DNA of 64,000 nucleotides from Thozetella sp. PMI_491 (GCA_021432635.1 MU270023.1:868001-932000); one strand, 5' to 3'. Positions 35,625 through 47,241 are shown, numbered from the stretch's first letter. Notes: a model not told the origin generated them from the letters alone. A program made the numbers and translations.

Positions 35625-38600
35625 TCAGCTCATCTTCGACTTTTCAATCGGCTCGATATCAACGCTATACTCACGAAGCAAGCGAACAGTGCTATTATGG
35701 CCGTTCTTAGCTGCCCAAGAGAGCGGTGTTTGGCCAGAATCACTCTTTGACTCGATATCGGCCCCTTTCTCAAGAAGNNNNNNNNNNNNNNNNNNNNNNN
35801 NNNNNNNNNNNNNNNNNNNNNNNNNNNNNNNNNNNNNNNNNNNNNNNNNNNNNNNNNNNNNNNNNNNNNNNNNNNNNNNNNNNNNNNNNNNNNNNNNNNN
35901 NNNNNNNNNNNNNNNNNNNNNNNNNNNNNNNNNNNNNNNNNNNNNNNNNNNNNNNNNNNNNNNNNNNNNNNNNNNNNNNNNNNNNNNNNNNNNTTCCTAG
36001 CTGCCCAAGAGAGCGGTGTTTGGCCATAATAGGTATCTTTTGACTCGATATCAACCTCTTTCTCGAGTAGACGCTGTAGGACACTACCAAGCCCAAAGAA
36101 TGCCATCAAATGCAGTCTCGATATATGCGGCGAGGCAGGACCGTGGTTACCATCAGAATGAGGGACGTAAAACTGTATTTGTATCGACCTTTGCACATGG
36201 GCTTCCCGTTCTATGAAACTCAATATCTCATTTGTCGAAATGGAAGAGCATCGAGCATGGTGGCCCCAGTTATTTGCCGAATATTTGTAGAGTGGATTTG
36301 TTTCCAGCCACTTCTGCGGGTCGTCCTGTGTGGATCCCCAAGGCCCTCCGAAGGTGTCAAATGACAGATATGTAATGCAAATTGTTGTGATCTCGTTCTC
36401 CGCATTCGGAAACCATTTTTCTCGGTTCTGCCCGAGATAAACCCTCGCGGAATGATGAAATAAATTGACCGTTCTCTCGGCATCGTCTCCGTTGCTGAGG
36501 ATCACAAGTCCAGCGCATGCTGATAGGATGTTGGCTATCCGGGGAATACGGGATTGGCTCAACTCAGAATCCCCGGGCGCTACTGCCAATGCATGAAGGA
36601 GCTCTAGAGCAGAGAGCGGCCGTCGCGCGCAAACGACCCATGAGAGAGTCTTCATCGCGAGGCGTTGCCGATCTTGTCTGTCCTTGCCGATCCGCATCAT
36701 TGTTGCTTCGTAAAAGGAATCAAGAAAACTAAAGTCGCTTAATTTAAGCTGAAGCTGTGAGTGAGGGAGACCCGATCGCCCGTAATGCGCGAGGCTCATT
36801 TGAGCAAAAAGAAACCTAAGGCAGTCCAGTCAGAAGTGAACTTCTTAGTAAATTAAAATCAAACTTACATTCCATCAGTGTAGTCCTTGATCGTGGTTTT
36901 AACACCGACCCATGATTCCTGGTTGGCCAGGCCGGAAGGCAGGTGTTCCTTCTGAACTTCCAGAAAACTCTCCACATCTTCCTCACTAGCGCGATATCCT
37001 AATATTGTGCCTTCAACATCTTTGGCGGGCAAATCTACTCTTGCCGTTGCAAATATTTTTATTGCTCTTTTTTGGATGGCCAAAATGCTAGACAGGAAAG
37101 TTTGCTGGCACTGGGCTGTGCATTCATCAAGTCCATCAGCAATGATGAAGAGCTTCGGCATAATGTCAGCAATATCCCCCAGAACGGTGATTAGTTGATC
37201 GATTGTTGGTGCCGCTCCGCTCTTTATGGAGTCGGTATACCAAGACGTGAGTCGGCTAGGTAAGCCACCCAAGCGTCGGAAAAGTTGGCCGACGACGCTT
37301 CCAAGGAGCGCTTGAGCAGAATGCTCGCTATTTCTTCGGTAATCGCAATAAATATAGGCAACTCCACACGGAGCAGGTTGTGGAAATAGCTTGCAAACGT
37401 GTTCAATCACGGCAGAAGAGAGTATAGTCTTTCCAGTCCCTGGTGCACCCAAACAGACCAGTAGCTGCTGGTTGTTCGATAGCCACGAGTTAAAGTCCTC
37501 GTGATCGAGGAACCAGTCACATGTTCCGGGTGTATGCAGTCTTAAGTAATTATGGTGCTCTTCTTGGAAGTCCAATTTGGTTATCCAGTCAAAATTGACA
37601 CTGGAGTCTGTGGCAGCGGGGTTCGACGAGGATGTGTCCGCAGAATCATGCTGTTGCTGTCCCCATCCCAGGCCGCTAACCTTGGCAGAAAGGGTAGTTG
37701 CGTTCATCCAGCCATTAATCAGATGTGAACTCCCCTGACTTGGCTGGGGGCAATCATTGATAGTGCGAAGTCGCGAAGAGAATTCTTCCGTTGATATGTT
37801 CTGTCCCCCCATGTCTGCGAATTCATCGTCATTCCCGTATAGTTGGTGAAATTCTGCGAGATCTGCGCTCTTAAGCGCATCTTCGTGTGTCGAATCTGAC
37901 CGACTGCCTGGACGACCACTTGCAACGGCGTCCGACTCTTTGACGTCGTCTCGAGCGGGAAGTGCCAAGAAGAATGCGCGATTGAGATGGTTTGCGACAT
38001 GCTTTAGGAGCCCAGCATCGCTGTCCTGCGGAGCGAAGCAAACAAAACACCATTTCGTTAACAACGCAGGTCGTCTCGCTTCTTGGAGGATACGACGAGT
38101 ATTAGATTGATTAATGCTAGGATGATTTAGGCTCAAGTGCTCGTGGAATTGTGCAGCTGTGTCGAATAGAAATTTATCTCCCTGAGGCAAGTCTGCTTCG
38201 TGGTGCGAGAGAGGACACTGCCAGTCTTGGTCGTGAGGTTGACTGATGTGTGCCTGCCACTCCCGAAAGCTTCGGTAGGTCTTGGCCGGTAGATCGCAAT
38301 TTTCAAATAAGCATATAAATGGGTGTAGGTCTTCTAGAAGATGCCTCTTCCACCCCCTGGACTTCCTGTGGCTGGAGAATGTTTTCTCCGGGTACACTAA
38401 ACAGCAGTACGGACACATCTTTTCCTTTTCGCCTGGTTGCAGTTCTGGGGGAGGAGGTGCTTCGAATGGCCCAGCAGAGCCTAAGCCACCGGCCTCCGAG
38501 AGGGACCCGTCTGACGATGGCGCAGACACAGATTTTGGTAACCGGAACAAAGTGGACTGGATTTCGGTGCCGACTGTCTCGCTAGGGGCATCATCTGTGA

Positions 38601-39593
38601 TTTCTTGGATCTTTGGAGGTTCAAATTTCAGCCTACTGGAGATGGAGAGCTGCTGTTTGGTCGGTAGCTCGGTGGGCGGAGCACTTCTAAGCTCTACCTG
38701 CTTCGCACTTATCTTAGCGAGGTTGGCTGTCGCTGACACTTCTAGTCTTGCTTGGTGTTTCCGAAAGTAGGCAAGCTGTCGCCTACGGTTAGAGATGGCG
38801 GCAATGCAGCGATCAAACATTTCCTGGCGATAATTTTTCTGATCTTTGTCCAATCCACCATCATCCGGCTCTGGGTTTAGCCATCTTGTCGTTAATACCC
38901 TTCGAATGAAATCCTCGAAGCCTCGGGTTGTATCGAATCGAACGCGAGGAACGACTTCTCCTATATCATCGCCGGGCTCTCTTACGTAGACATACTCGTT
39001 ATCGACGCCATAGAGATGAGGCACTCGCACAAGACCATTTCGGTTGCTCGCCCTTCGAATGGCGAGCGAGATTTGATGAAGGGTATCGATTGTGCGCTAC
39101 ACGGCACGCAAGGCTGAGATTCGAACAGACGATGCATTTATTTTATCTTCGAGCAGGTTGAGCCCAAAACTAGCAATCATGCCGAGGCTAGTGTCTGCGA
39201 AATCATCGAGTTGCTCGTCGGTGATATCTTCCCGATCTGCAAGAGCTGCGGTACTTATTAATACTGCGCGAGAGACCGAGTGATACCCTCACTGCAGTGA
39301 CCAGGGAGTCGCTTACCCGATAGTAGATATCCACAGAGAATATCAAGATTGCCCTCAACCGCAACTCTCGCCACCAAGGCTGTACGGAGTCGATAGTCGA
39401 GGGATGCTTGCTTGGCAGCGAAGACACCGATATTAGATGCCCATAGGCGGAATCTGCTTAGCTGGGAGCTTGCTATACGTTTGGGTTCATCGGTAAAATT
39501 CTCCTCGCAGACAAGAAATAACTCCTGTGCTTTGCCAGCTGTGTCGGCGATCGAGGATAGACTGACACCGAGGGTGGCCGGGGCGCTGTCCAT
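35625..39593 (-). pseudogene. NACHT-ankyrin (NLR-like) gene with premature stop and assembly gap
   Basis: Exons 39593-39317, 39245-36869 and 36815-35625. The start MDSAPATLGVSLSSIAD is followed by a helical N-terminal domain. Next come C2H2-like zinc-binding segments (CPYCCLVYPEKTF; HLLEDLHPFICLFENC; WCFVC). The NACHT ATPase has Walker A GAPGTGKT near residue 692 and Walker B LFIIADGLDE. The gene ends with ankyrin-type units of the form QTPLSWAA. This is the STAND layout of fungal innate-immune or incompatibility receptors. Exon 2 has an in-frame TAG at 39099-39097 (about codon 142), in the conserved stretch between SALRAV and RTIDTLHQIS, where the family has no break. CAG to TAG is the simplest cause. 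The rest of the frame is clean, so the break looks recent, unless it is a sequence error. The N gap falls in the ankyrin units. Confidence 0.82.
35778..35993. other. Assembly gap (216 N) in ankyrin repeats
   Basis: Both flanks encode nearly identical ankyrin units; GCTGCCCAAGAGAGCGGTGT occurs on each side. The reading frames on the two sides are offset, so 216 is a placeholder or the gene is shifted. A continuous frame would need a true length of 3n+1. Confidence 0.95.
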
Positions 39594-40011
39594 ATCTGGT
39601 CTCCCCAGACACAAGTAGCATGCGATTTAGCGCGCTAATACAGAGGAATACTGGTAGAATTTCGTCCTCGCTGTGAAACTTGGGCCAAGCTTGAAATGTG
39701 GATACTGTCGTTAACTCCAGACGGAAAGGATGTTAGTTGCCAGAAGGCTCGGAAGCGGGGAAGCTGAGCCGCATGACTCCTGCAGACCGGGCACAAATGT
39801 ACAAATACGTTAAATGCACTTACGCATAAACGTATAAAATGAATACATAAGAGAAGCGCCGCCCACTTCACTGCGCAACTTCTCGCACAACATTAGCGCA
39901 GTCCAAGCCAGTGGGATTTATGGAAGAAGATTATAGAGAGATGCAAGTTATATCATCAGTTTCCTCTCCTCCTATTGACTCGAATCGTATCATGGGATTG
40001 AGGTGGACTTT
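39594..40011. other. Spacer upstream of the NACHT-ankyrin gene
   Basis: 418 bp between the 3' end of the gasdermin-like gene and the start of the NACHT-ankyrin gene, both on the minus strand. It must contain the latter's promoter; no specific element was recognised. Confidence 0.5.
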
Positions 40012-40839
40012 CTAAATAGGAACATAAATATCACAAGGGTCGCCTCGTTCATCAATCCCCGTCCGCTCCTGTAGATCAAACTCATCAACATCGTCCTCAT
40101 CCAGCGTCTGACCTGCCCGTTCAATGATATAATCGGCTGTCGGTCCATCTTTCTTGGTAAGCATGGCACCGTCAACATACTCCTCATGCTTAACCCTCCC
40201 TCTCAAGTTGACCCTGATCGCTTCGAGTTCGAAAGCAAACACAATCGGTCCCTCAATCGTCCGGGTATGAGTACCAAGACGCCCAGAACTGTATGATCCT
40301 TTAGGACCTATGGTGGTCTGTATTACAGGTATCTCTATTCCAATCTGCGCCGTCACCTCGTGTTTCTTTTCCTCGAGGGTGGTAATGGTGACATTAGACA
40401 CGGTTTTGATGCCGGTAATGACGAAACATTTACTCCTGAAGCCACCGTCCTTGAGATATTTCTTCACTGCGGTATCTCCGGCTGCCTTGGAAATGTAGGA
40501 TAGAGATGGCGTGAACCTGCTAGTGCTCATTGTGTCACACGAGTAGTCCACTTGGAATGTTGAGTCCGCTGTGAAGGATGCCTCCGGGCCAATTGAAACA
40601 GCTTCAAGTACGTTGGCAAACAGCTCGACACTCCACTGCTTGTCCTTCTTAGCGGTTCCGGAACAATTTGTTTCCACGAACTCTTCGGGAACCAGCGTAT
40701 CGATGCTCTGTACGAGGCTTGGTGATGAGAGGGGCTTCTGCGGGGTCCTCGGATTCGATATCACACTCCCAAGCGCTACCTCGCCCGGCCGGATGCTCCA
40801 CGATGGAGCAAGGAAGTATGTCTTGTGAGAAGCGGCCAT
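40012..40839 (-). CDS. Fungal gasdermin-like protein (HET-Q1/RCD-1 type)
   Basis: Single exon of 275 residues. The start MAASHKTYFLAPSW, the strand VALGSVISNP (21-30), the central FRSKCFVITGIKTVSNV (134-150) and VFAFELEAIRV (200-210) fit the beta-rich fungal gasdermin family as I know it. There is no signal peptide or membrane helix. After about residue 225 a roughly 50-residue acidic tail (TLDEDDVDEFDLQERTGIDE) ends the protein. Podospora HET-Q1 has a similar size and is cut near its C-terminus by the linked subtilisin-like HET-Q2, which frees a pore-forming fragment. Here a subtilisin-like protease gene lies divergently 479 bp away. The tail would be the natural region to be removed. Family assignment rests on pattern, length and neighbourhood, not on a search. 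An alternative is another small beta-rich fungal protein of unknown function. Confidence 0.62.
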   Translation of the reverse strand: MAASHKTYFLAPSWSIRPGEVALGSVISNPRTPQKPLSSPSLVQSIDTLVPEEFVETNCSGTAKKDKQWSVELFANVLEAVSIGPEASFTADSTFQVDYSCDTMSTSRFTPSLSYISKAAGDTAVKKYLKDGGFRSKCFVITGIKTVSNVTITTLEEKKHEVTAQIGIEIPVIQTTIGPKGSYSSGRLGTHTRTIEGPIVFAFELEAIRVNLRGRVKHEEYVDGAMLTKKDGPTADYIIERAGQTLDEDDVDEFDLQERTGIDERGDPCDIYVPI

Positions 40840-41318
40840 TATGGAGTATTTAACATTGGTTTTTTGTGATTCGCATGACCATGGGAAAGCCCGGCCGACT
40901 CCAAGTAGTTGGCATAGAGCTGTGAGAATGGACGAGAGCTTTCAGCTGATTCTGTCGAGCCGTCTCCTAAGCACGTGACTATATGATAATCATCGGACTG
41001 AGCTGAAATCGTCCTGTGCACTTTCCCCTCCTCATCGTGAGCCGATCGTTCAGCCACGCAAATCACCAACTAGTATTTCACTTAAATTGCAGCAGTCCAG
41101 ACTGTGCCTACTCCCAGATGGAATTCAGTACTCAATTCATACATACTATGTCCAGGTAGTCGGTCGCGAAAACGAAGGATCTTAGCCCCACAGCCTTATC
41201 TAAAGGCAATGCTCATTGAAACAGCGTACTGACCTAACCTGGCGTTGAATTGGACCTACTTCACCAACGGAACTATCGATGCCACTTGAGAGATCTATTT
41301 CCTCGTCTCGGTACAAAC
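40840..41318. promoter_or_regulatory. Shared promoter of gasdermin-like and protease genes
   Basis: 479 bp between two divergent start codons, which would allow co-regulation. No specific binding site was recognised. The protease start is uncertain, so the right border may shift. Confidence 0.5.
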
Positions 41319-44314
41319 ATGAATAGGAGGCGGTGTCTCCTTCAGTTCCTGTTGCCATCCTTTACAGATGGCGCAGCTGGGATATATGCTCGCACCAAGC
41401 GCCGAAAGGACAAGGCTTTTTGGGCATCGTTTGTTACTCCTTGCTTTTTGTTGCGCTCTTCCGACTATGCGCTACATGCGCTTGACGCCGAACATGATGA
41501 GCTTGTGTATCAACTGCTCGAATATCTAGACAAGGCTGTGGTGATAGAGAAGGCGGATATGGCACAGGTAACCCTACTTTACTTGACGGTACGTGAGATA
41601 ACCCCCGATGGGCTGATATATGATGCAGAAATATTCGTCTCTGGTGTTTCCTCATCTTGAAACATTGAGACAACTGATCAAGGCGGCCACCTCGGATGAC
41701 GAGGAACAACTGGCCGAAGGTTGGACGCTAGTAAAGCCTGAAGATGAGCTGCGCTGCAACGACTTAGTGAATCTTCTAAACCAGCTCGCAGAAGCGACAA
41801 GAGATTCTTCAAAACAACCACTTCCCGAAGACGCCGAGTCCGCGACTCCACCGCTACGATCTTCAATAGCACCTGCTATCACTCAGCTATTCTCTACCAT
41901 CGCCAAATACTTCCAGTGTGGGTGTCACGCCCACGCGCCACACAGGGCTATACTGCTGCTCTTCTCTTGCCAGCCCATTTCCTCGAAATATTCCGATTCC
42001 AAATACTTCACGTTACTCTTGGGCCGTAAAAAAGAAAACAGCAAGTTGATGTGGAAGGAGGCCAGTGTAGTAGTTGAAGAAAAGGAGTACGTTCCTCAGT
42101 GCTTGTTTGACTCAAGGCATGGCGTATAACTTAATAAAGGCCTAAATCCCGAGTACTAATGACCATTCCTGCCGACTATCGCGGAGACCAGAAGCCGGAC
42201 CCTGCACGATCTTCTCCAGTTGATAATCTGTGCACAATCATAGGCAGCAACTCGTATCCTCGACTGGGCCTCGCCGTCCGTGGGTCGATTTTGCATCAAG
42301 TCGATACACTCGACAAAGAGAGCTCCGGATATGAGCAAGCCGAGCTTATAAGCCTCGAAGAAGGACTAATTACCAACCCAGCTGAGCTTGCCATTAACAT
42401 CAAGACATGTCTAGCAGTTGTCTTATCTTATTCAATGCTAGACTTTTGCGGCGAGGCTTGGTTTCCGCTCGGCTGGACCAAACGGGGGATAAAGCTATTG
42501 CAACACAGCGGTAGATTGTTTCTGAGACCAGCCCTGGTCACTTCTTTTCGCCAGCACCCAATCACTCCTGAGTTGCCAAATGTATCACGCAACAAGGAGC
42601 TTCTTCTTCTTCATGCGATTGTTCTGATGGAAGTCTTCGAACAAGAAGCTTTACCAATTCACATCGGTAACAGCTCTCCTGGCAATATCGAAGAACTTCA
42701 TGCGAAGGTGAGGGAGCTGTTTGACCACATCAAGTGGGGCGTTTCAGAAGGGTTCAGACAAGCTGTAGAAGCTTGTATTGATGGCTTCCCAAAAAGGCAC
42801 CCAGAAGCCGACGAGAATCCGGATAGGATATTCGAAGAATCCTTTTGCAGGTGTATTATCCAGCCTCTGGAGCGAGACTTTGTATCGATATGGGGCAAGA
42901 AGGACCCAGATCAAGTATTAACAGCAGAGGGTTATCTTCCGAGCATCCAGCGTATAAAGCCGACACCGCCCCCGAAGGACCCTCGCTTAAAAGTATGCTC
43001 CCCAGATCTAACAGAATTACTTTCGTATCTGTTAACAGGTTAAGCAGTATCATAAGGGAAAGCCGAGGCCGCCGATATCTAACACATCTATGAGCGTGCT
43101 TCCTTCCCCGGCTGCTTATTGTCCAATAGCTTCGAGACATGGAACTTCCGAGCTCAAGTTTTTCGATGTCGACGACGGTATAGATCATAGACAGTATGTT
43201 CCTTGCATTGATTGTCTGGCATGATAGGATAACTCACCACGCCTTTCGCGTTGCATAGAATCAAAGGTTCCCTAACTTGGTTTAATTCATTCGAATGCGC
43301 CCGTGCCCAAATTGCCGAAAAGGACAAACAAAAACCCGGCAGGAGAGCTCAGATACTAGGGAAAGGGATAAAAGTCGCGATCCTGGACACTGGAATCGAT
43401 CTTTCCAACTCTTGGATGTCGTCTAAGAGGAACAGAATTCAATGTTGGCCTCGCATCGATTCCTGTCACGACAGCGATGGACACGGAACTCAGGTCGCAT
43501 ACCTACTCCTCCGACTCGCGCCCCTCGTTCAGCTCCGAGTCGCCAAGGTCAGCAGTTCTCAATTGCTTAAAGACGTGGCTGAGATTGAGGAAATCGCCAA
43601 GGTAGGCCCCCGGTTGTATGAGTTACAGGGCGCTCCTCGGCCTTTAGCATCTAACGCTCGATCTCGTAGGCGATTAGACACTTTTCATCAGATGAAGGCG
43701 ACCGGGTTGACATGATCAACCTTTCTTTTGGCTTTCCTCGATACTCAAATGAGTTGCAACCGATCCGCGAGGCTATCCGCTTTGCCCGAGCCAACGGCGT
43801 TCTTATATTCGCTGCTGCAGGGAACGACGGTGGTAACCAGCGAACGTTTTGGCCCGCCATTTTAGACGACGTAATCGACATTCATGCTACTGACAGTAAC
43901 GGAAAGGCGTCGACCTTCACCCCGGCGGACGGAGACCGACACATCTGCACTCTAGGGGAGGCCTTACCGTCATGTGAGGAGCATCCAGACAACGCCGAAC
44001 AAAACGTCCACCGAAGCGGAACCTCGTTTTCTGTGCCAATCGCCGTAGCTACTGCGGCCATTGTACTAGGTTTTATGGATCATGCCGCCGAGCTAAGTGC
44101 CGAGGAGCGCGGTGGACCGGATGATTCCGAGGCGCTACGGCCACGGCTGCGGACACGGACCGGAATGGAGAATGTCTTGCGCAAGACATGCGTTTTACAG
44201 GGAGCGACAAATAATGCCGGGTTTTCGTACATCGCGCCATGGTTCTTTTTGGGGATTGAGGAGTCTAGTCGAGTAGGGATTATTAGGAACGAGCTCTGGA
44301 ATAGTGCTGAATGA
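41319..44314 (+). CDS. DUF7580-like + subtilisin-like serine protease (HET-Q2 type)
   Basis: Six exons, 41319-41567, 41629-42123, 42192-42992, 43039-43193, 43259-43601 and 43670-44314, sum to exactly 895 residues. Branch sites TACTAAT and CTAAC support two of the introns. The first 500 residues are helical and resemble the fungal DUF7580 region (LAINIKTCLAVVLSYSML). A linker with KFFDVDDGIDHRQ follows. The S8 domain then shows the full triad: Asp610 (VAILDTGID), His642 (SDGHGTQVA) and Ser800 (HRSGTSFSVPIA), with oxyanion Asn733 (AAAGNDGG). There is no signal peptide, so it should act inside the cell, unlike secreted subtilisins. The N-terminal region probably senses or inhibits. The start is uncertain; ATG 41319 is the first in frame. 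Its divergent neighbour is the gasdermin-like gene, the expected substrate. Confidence 0.88.
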
Positions 44315-44940
44315 ATACTATCACACGGCCATTAGCACCGCCTTGTTAATAGGACATTGACTCAATCAAACATATAGGAATAAGCAGCTGTCAGCTTTGA
44401 CATAGTATTCACGTACGAGAAAAGTAGTATTCTACTCTTTCAAATTTACCCAGCTCTAATGGATTGTAGATGAGAAATAAATAGTACACTTACCAGATTT
44501 GAACTGATGGCTCCGAGCGCAGCAAAACGACAAGTATTTCTGGGTACCTAATTCATAGATAAGGCAGCAGCCACGTAGGAGAGAAATATTTATAGATTCT
44601 CGTAGTTATCGCAGCCGCAATTTCGTTACTTCCAGGCACTCAGTTTCGTAGCGTGACAGTGGAAGCTTCAAAGATGTTCCATCAATTTAACTATGGTTAC
44701 TAGCTTAAGCCAAGTTTTACCCTAATTTTTAGCCTTATCTTCATTGGGAATCGCAAAGACTTCTGTCATCCGACTTCGGGTCTGGCTCAGCAACGTAGCC
44801 GAGATGGACTAGGGTTACAGACTAGGGAAGGGTAGTCAGAAGCGCGGGGTAGGTTGCCAAGCCAAGTCGCATATCCTTCTTAGCCACACCGCTGTCTCCT
44901 TTGGAGAACAGACCCGACACGGGCATTCTTTGTCTCTGCT
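44315..44940. other. Intergenic, acyl-CoA ligase promoter
   Basis: 626 bp between two plus-strand genes. No gene or repeat is seen. Confidence 0.5.
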
Positions 44941-46880
44941 ATGGCGTCTAGAATCAGCTCGACGCCAATGGGAGCCCAGTGTGAGCTGTCGCTAGTCCAG
45001 GGTCCATCGTCCCCTCCGCTTTGGACAAAGACCTTAGGAGAGGTGGTTGCAGAGCAAGAGGCCCGATTCGGGAACCGAGTCGCGCTCATCATCCCCTGGC
45101 AAAATGTGCGGCTTACCTATCGGGACCTTGCGCACCGCAGTAAGGCTGCCGCGAAGGCTATGCTGGACGCAGGTCTGAGACATGGCGATTGCGTTGGCAT
45201 CTTTGCTGGGAATTGCCACCAGTACCTCGAGTTATTCCTCGCCACTGCCAGGATCGGGTGTCCTTATGTGGTCTTGAACAACACTTACTCACCGGAAGAA
45301 CTGTTGTCCGCTGTCGTACGAAGCGGTGTGTAGGCACTTTTGTCCCGTCTGTTAGGCGCAGGAAAGTCGAGGCGGCCGCTAACGTAAGTCATCACAGACT
45401 GCAAACTACTTTTTGTAGCCTCCGCGATTGGGTCGCGGTCTCTCTCGCACCATGTTGAAAAGCTAGTATCCACGAGCTTGTCACGCCCGGGAGCCAGAAT
45501 GGTGCAGTTCGGAAATGCCAGTTTGCTTCCGTCAGATCAACCAGATATATATCAATCCTACGCTTCATTCTTGGCTCGAGGCTCATCTGGCCACGCAACT
45601 GATGCCGCTCTCGATCGTGCCGAGCAACTCGTACGCTCCGATGATATTCTTAATCTTCAGTTTACTTCCGGTAAGTCATGATCTTTTTGCCACGTCCTGG
45701 ATGGTGTTCACTAAGTCCAACTCAAGGCACGACGGGTCTGCCCAAGGCAGCGAAGCTTACTCACTCGTAAGTTTTCCCGTGTGCTCTCTGTCCCCAGAGA
45801 ATATTTTACTAAATACTCCTTAGGAACTTAATCAACAACGGTCGATTCGTAGGGCAGGCAATGCACCTAACAGAAGAAGACATTGTCTGTTGCCCGTGCC
45901 CTCTGTTTCATTGTTTCGGCCTCGTCATGGGATTCCTGGCCTCGTTTGTCCATGGAAGTTCCATCATATTTCCTTCCGCAGGATTCAATGCGACAGCAAC
46001 CCTGGATGCTATCGTGCAAGAGAAAGCGACAGTCCTGCTGGGCGTTCCTACCATGTTTGTTGCCGAATTGGAGGAGCTCGAGCAGGTGCCTCGGCAGCTA
46101 AAGACGATACGCGCTGCCCTTGCAGGAGGATCGTCAGTACCACCGGCTTTGTTGGAGAGACTACGCAGCAAGATGTCGATTGGGAAGACACTCACGGCCT
46201 ACGGAATGACCGAGACCAGCCCGGTGACGTTCATCACCTCGCTGGAGGACACGGATGACAAGATGCTTAACACATTTGGCAGGGCCTTCCCTCACACGGG
46301 CCTCAAGATCATAGACGGCTCCGGGAACATTGTACCTCGGGGTGTGCGTGGTGAGATTTGTACCAGCGGCTTCGCTTTGCAAAAGGGCTACTGGAAAGAC
46401 GAAGTGAGAACCTGCGAAGTGATGAAACGTGATGAACACGGCATCATTTGGATGCATACAGGAGACGAGGGCTTCTTAGACGACGAGGACTATGGGCACA
46501 TTACCGGGCGCATCAAGGACCTCATCATCCGGGGAGGCGAGAACTTGTCGCCAAGCGAAATCGAGAATCGCCTCCTCCGGCACTCTGCCATCGCCGAAGC
46601 CTGCGTGGTCGGCGCGACGGACCACAAGTATGGCGAGGTAGTGGCCGCATTTTTGAAGCCGGCTACGAACGGCCACCAGCTGTCGGACCAAGAGATACGG
46701 TCCTGGGTGCTCCAGGAGCTAGGCCGCGTCAAGGTGCCGGAGCATGTCTTCTGGCTTGACGGAAAGGAGGCAGGCGAAGATCTGCCCAAAACGGGCAGCG
46801 GCAAGTTCCAGAAGCATCTAATCCGGGCCATCGCGAACAAATTGGTCAAAGCGCGCAAACAACCCCAGGCCAAACTTTGA
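44941..46880 (+). CDS. Acyl-CoA ligase, 4-coumarate:CoA ligase-like, peroxisomal
   Basis: Exons 44941-45325, 45398-45670, 45727-45766 and 45824-46880 give 584 residues. The adenylate-forming P-loop is split by introns: FTSG, then GTTGLPKAAKLTH in a 40-nt exon. Other signatures are YGMTETSP, HTGDEG, GRIKDLIIRGGENLSPSEIE and the catalytic lysine region TGSGKFQKH. The last three residues, AKL, form a PTS1 peroxisomal import signal. The enzyme would activate an aryl or fatty carboxylate with ATP and CoA for beta-oxidation-type breakdown. It sits with a Zn2Cys6 regulator, an M20 amidohydrolase and an anion permease, which suggests it handles an acid released by the amidohydrolase. Confidence 0.92.
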
Positions 46881-47241
46881 TGCGGAGGTCGACGCCGGCA
46901 AGGCAAAAATCCTAAGTCTCAGATAGATTATAGACATAGTTATTGCTCTCAACAACTGGATACATTGGAATATATAAATCAATTATGGTACTCATGTTTG
47001 CAAGACACACCCGTCTTGCCAACAAAGAGAAAGCAAATTTCGTCATGCTAATGCATGCGCCGCCTGAGCTAGATCTGTAACTTCGGTTAACTAGCGGCCG
47101 CGACTGGTGCTGGCTGCTTAAGTAAGCCCCCATATCTCGAGCTTGCCCCCACTAACTGCCCGAAAAATAACGGCACGGCAACTTTGTTCCCACTTCGACG
47201 ACACTCCATCATTAGGTATCTGCTACCTGTCGCGTGTAGAA
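46881..47241. other. Intergenic, regulator promoter
   Basis: 361 bp upstream of the Zn2Cys6 gene. An inverted CGGCCG is present (47094-47099 within GCGGCCGC) but it is too common to call a site. Confidence 0.45.

Noticed and set aside
42124-42191. Two separate genes split at the stop near 42127
   Set aside because: A GTATAA donor, TACTAAT branch and ACCAG acceptor join the halves in phase into one protease.
35625-44314. Bacterial-style defence island or horizontal transfer
   Set aside because: The genes have ordinary fungal introns and fungal domain types; nothing points to transfer from bacteria.
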